Shown here one piece after another: positions 47,822 through 49,983 of a DNA stretch of 49,983 nt. The stretch spans positions 1-49,983 of the forward strand of contig JAALKR010000014.1 of assembly GCA_011087955.1 (NCBI GenBank). The letters run 5' to 3'. Each line of letters starts with the position of its first letter. The first letter of the stretch is position 1. The notes beneath the pieces were generated by a model, which worked only from the letters and a program-made list of their open reading frames with translations, made no database searches and had not been told where the DNA came from. The translations under genes and the position numbers were made by a program. This DNA is from Oligoflexia bacterium (GTDB taxonomy: Bacteria; Bdellovibrionota; UBA1018; CAIPTA01; JAALKR01).

Positions 47822-49906
47822 ATGGCTAGGATCGCTCTCGATAAAATCCGTAATATAGGATTTGCTGCCCATATCGATGCGGGCAAGACAACGACGACCG
47901 AGCGGGTTCTTTTCTATACTAATAAAATTCATCGTTTAGGTGAGGTTCATGAGGGCACAGCTGTTATGGATTGGATGCCACAAGAGCAGGAGCGCGGCAT
48001 TACAATTACGGCAGCGGCGACCACTTGCTTTTGGAACGACCACCGAATCAATATTATTGACACTCCAGGACACGTTGACTTCACTATCGAGGTGGAGCGT
48101 TCCCTACGTGTCTTAGATGGAATGGTGGCCATCTTTTGTGCTGTTGGTGGAGTGGAGCCGCAATCGGAGACGGTGTGGCGTCAGGCAAGCAAGTATAGGG
48201 TTCCTTGCTTGGCCTATATAAATAAGATGGATAGGGTCGGCGCGGACTTTGAGCGCGTGATAGACGAGATTAAAAACCGCCTTGGCGGAAATGCAGTACC
48301 GCTGGCATTGCCAATTGGAGCTGAAGACCGGTTTAAGGGGGTTATTGACCTTCTGAGGATGCGAGCTCTTACTTGGGAACTTGGCACAGAGGGCGCTGAC
48401 TTTAAGGAAGAAGTCATTCCTGCGGATATGGTGGATAAGGCTGCAGAAGCCCGCCAAAAACTGATTGAGGCAGCTTGTGATTTTAATGAGCCCCTCATGG
48501 AAAAATTCATCAGTGAAGAAAAGATTGAGGAAGAAGAGGTAATTTCTGCTCTTCGCAAGGGTGTTCTCGAGACTAAAGTTGTGCCGGTTTTGCCTGGTTC
48601 CTCTTTTAAAAACGTGGGCGTCCAGCACCTTCTCGATAATATTATTTCTTTACTACCATCGCCGCTCGATAAGGGCGATGCCGTTGGGCATAACCCATCA
48701 AAGCCAGAGGAAGAATTGATTCGCAAACCGGATGCAAAGGAGGCTTTTTCTGCTTTAGCATTTAAGATCGCCTCCGACACGTTCGCCGGAAATCTAAGTT
48801 TTATTCGAGTCTATTCAGGCAAGCTAGAGGCTGGAAAAACAGCCCTAAATGTGCGTGAGAATAAGCGTGAAAGAGTGGGAAAACTGCTGCTCATGCATGC
48901 CAATCGCCGTGAAGAAATCCAGTCGGTGGAGGCTGGAGACATCGCTGCGGTTGTTGGGCTGCGTATGACTCGCACGGGTGATACGCTTTGTGTGGATAAA
49001 GAGCCAATTTTACTTGAGAATATCGAGGTCCCTGAGCCAGTGATTTCTATGGCGATTGAACCTAAAACAAGTACAGATAGCAATAAACTGATGAAGTCGC
49101 TGGATATGCTTGCTTTAGAGGACCCAACTTTCAAAGTTCATACCAATGAAGAAACCGCCCAGACCATCATTAGTGGAATGGGTGAGCTTCATTTGGAGGT
49201 CCTGCGAAATCGATTGTTGCGTGAATTCAAAGTGTCCGCAAACGTGGGTAGTCCTCAAGTTTCTTATCGCGAGACCATTTCCAGGCGGGCTGAAGCTAGT
49301 GAGGATATGGAGCGAATTATTGCTGGAAAGAGCCAATATGTGGGCTGTAAGTTAGCTGTTGCGCCGCTTGAGCGCGGCGCGGGATTCTCGTTTGAAAACA
49401 AGGTTAAGGACGGTGAGTTGCCTTACAATTTCATTGATTCTATTAGACGTGGTGTGATAGAAGCGCTAGACACAGGCGCCTTCGCTGGATTCCCCGTAAT
49501 GGATATCCAAGTAACTCTTTTGAGTGGCTCGCACCGAGAGGACGAGTCATCAGAGGTTGCGTTCAAAATCGCCTCTACTATGGCTTTCCGGCAAGCATGT
49601 GAAAAAGCGAGTCCGGTCTTGTTGGAGCCAGTGATGAAATGTGAAATCTTCACGCCAGAGGAATTCATGGGAGACATCATTGGCGATCTTAATGGCCGTC
49701 GTGGAAAGATTTTGGAAATGGTGGCACGGCCGCACGTACAAGTCATGCGGGTGGAAGTTCCACTGCGGGAAATGTTTGGTTATTCGACAGATTTACGGTC
49801 GATGAGCCAAGGCAGGGCGAGCTACTCGATGGAGCCAGCTAGATACGATCTGGTGGCAACGGCGGTAGCGAAAGAGGTTAGGTTTAAGTTTACTGGTAAA
49901 GAATGA
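47822..49906 (+). CDS. fusA: Elongation factor G
   Basis: 694 residues. GTPase that moves tRNA and mRNA through the ribosome. G1 [13 protein letters not shown]3 DTPGHVDF and G4 NKMD are intact, and domains II-V follow to the C-terminus ([17 protein letters not shown]). It is followed by tuf after 22 bp, the standard str order. The Shine-Dalgarno is weak (AAGG, nine bases before ATG). Confidence 0.97.
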   Translation: MARIALDKIRNIGFAAHIDAGKTTTTERVLFYTNKIHRLGEVHEGTAVMDWMPQEQERGITITAAATTCFWNDHRINIIDTPGHVDFTIEVERSLRVLDGMVAIFCAVGGVEPQSETVWRQASKYRVPCLAYINKMDRVGADFERVIDEIKNRLGGNAVPLALPIGAEDRFKGVIDLLRMRALTWELGTEGADFKEEVIPADMVDKAAEARQKLIEAACDFNEPLMEKFISEEKIEEEEVISALRKGVLETKVVPVLPGSSFKNVGVQHLLDNIISLLPSPLDKGDAVGHNPSKPEEELIRKPDAKEAFSALAFKIASDTFAGNLSFIRVYSGKLEAGKTALNVRENKRERVGKLLLMHANRREEIQSVEAGDIAAVVGLRMTRTGDTLCVDKEPILLENIEVPEPVISMAIEPKTSTDSNKLMKSLDMLALEDPTFKVHTNEETAQTIISGMGELHLEVLRNRLLREFKVSANVGSPQVSYRETISRRAEASEDMERIIAGKSQYVGCKLAVAPLERGAGFSFENKVKDGELPYNFIDSIRRGVIEALDTGAFAGFPVMDIQVTLLSGSHREDESSEVAFKIASTMAFRQACEKASPVLLEPVMKCEIFTPEEFMGDIIGDLNGRRGKILEMVARPHVQVMRVEVPLREMFGYSTDLRSMSQGRASYSMEPARYDLVATAVAKEVRFKFTGKE

Positions 49907-49928
49907 GACAGCTTTGTAGGAGTGTCAG

Positions 49929-49983
49929 ATGTCAAAAGAAAAATTTGAACGTAGTAAGCCCCACTTGAACATCGGAACGATCG
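49929..49983 (+). CDS. tuf: Elongation factor Tu, second copy (partial, runs off the window)
   Basis: Only the first 55 nt are visible. They are identical base for base to the start of the tuf gene at 29889. The gene follows fusA by 22 bp, the tufA position of the str operon. The rest is beyond the edge. Confidence 0.93.
   Translation, partial: MSKEKFERSKPHLNIGTI

Overview
The window is a stretch of chromosome from a Gram-negative bacterium of moderate GC content. Evidence for this includes a CMP-Kdo synthetase-like gene, two lipobox lipoproteins, the NtrY/NtrX pair, and the tRNA-tuf and rplKAJL-rpoBC gene orders. The exact lineage cannot be fixed from sequence alone. A MoxR/Bat operon, an RNase E/G with an insertion in its S1 domain, a short archaeal/eukaryotic-type prolyl-tRNA synthetase and a duplicated tuf would fit a deltaproteobacterium-like lineage (Bdellovibrionota, Myxococcota, SAR324 or similar). 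This is inference only.

Layout. Positions 1-733 hold the right end of a decayed ISL3-family insertion sequence. It has cut off the 3' end of a KdsB-like cytidylyltransferase gene. That gene and an overlapping short-chain dehydrogenase form a leftward pair. Diverging from it run a GNAT-DegT/DnrJ aminotransferase fusion, a HAD phosphatase (apparently with a non-AUG start) and a methyltransferase. Together these look like a surface-sugar or ulosonic-acid locus (1-5.4 kb). From 15.15 kb down to 5.4 kb, leftward, lies a MoxR/Bat-type operon: moxR, DUF58, a BatD-like/DUF4381-like membrane protein, batA, batB with TPR and Q-rich tail, and a monofunctional peptidoglycan glycosyltransferase. The large BatD gene sits beyond a HisN-type phosphatase gene that lies on the opposite strand. 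From 15.3 to 20.6 kb are two lipoprotein or secreted-protein pairs, two RluA-family pseudouridine synthases converging tail to tail, an adenosine deaminase family gene and the PLP-binding YggS protein. Then come RNase E/G, the NtrY/NtrX two-component pair, proS, pyrF and rlmB.

From 29.35 kb the window enters the translation/transcription supercluster: tRNA-Thr, tRNA-Tyr, tRNA-Gly, tRNA-Thr and tuf (the E. coli thrU-tyrU-glyT-thrT-tufB order), tRNA-Trp, secE, nusG, rplK, rplA, rplJ, rplL, rpoB, rpoC, rpsL, rpsG, fusA and a second tuf, which begins at 49929 and runs off the edge. The usual tuf-trnW-secE run is opened by about 3.7 kb. This holds a gap with a doubtful small ORF, an AAA/DUF4143 ATPase preceded by a 37-bp imperfect palindrome that touches its start codon, and a large polytopic membrane protein.

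No single new defence or mobile system is proven. The best candidates for a second look are the ATPase with its abutting palindrome inside the tuf-secE interval, the Bat operon that ends in a peptidoglycan polymerase, the GNAT-DegT fusion followed by a HAD gene without a normal start codon, the charged insertion inside the RNase E/G S1 domain, and the alternative hairpins ahead of fusA. Promoter and hairpin calls were made by eye and are tentative.
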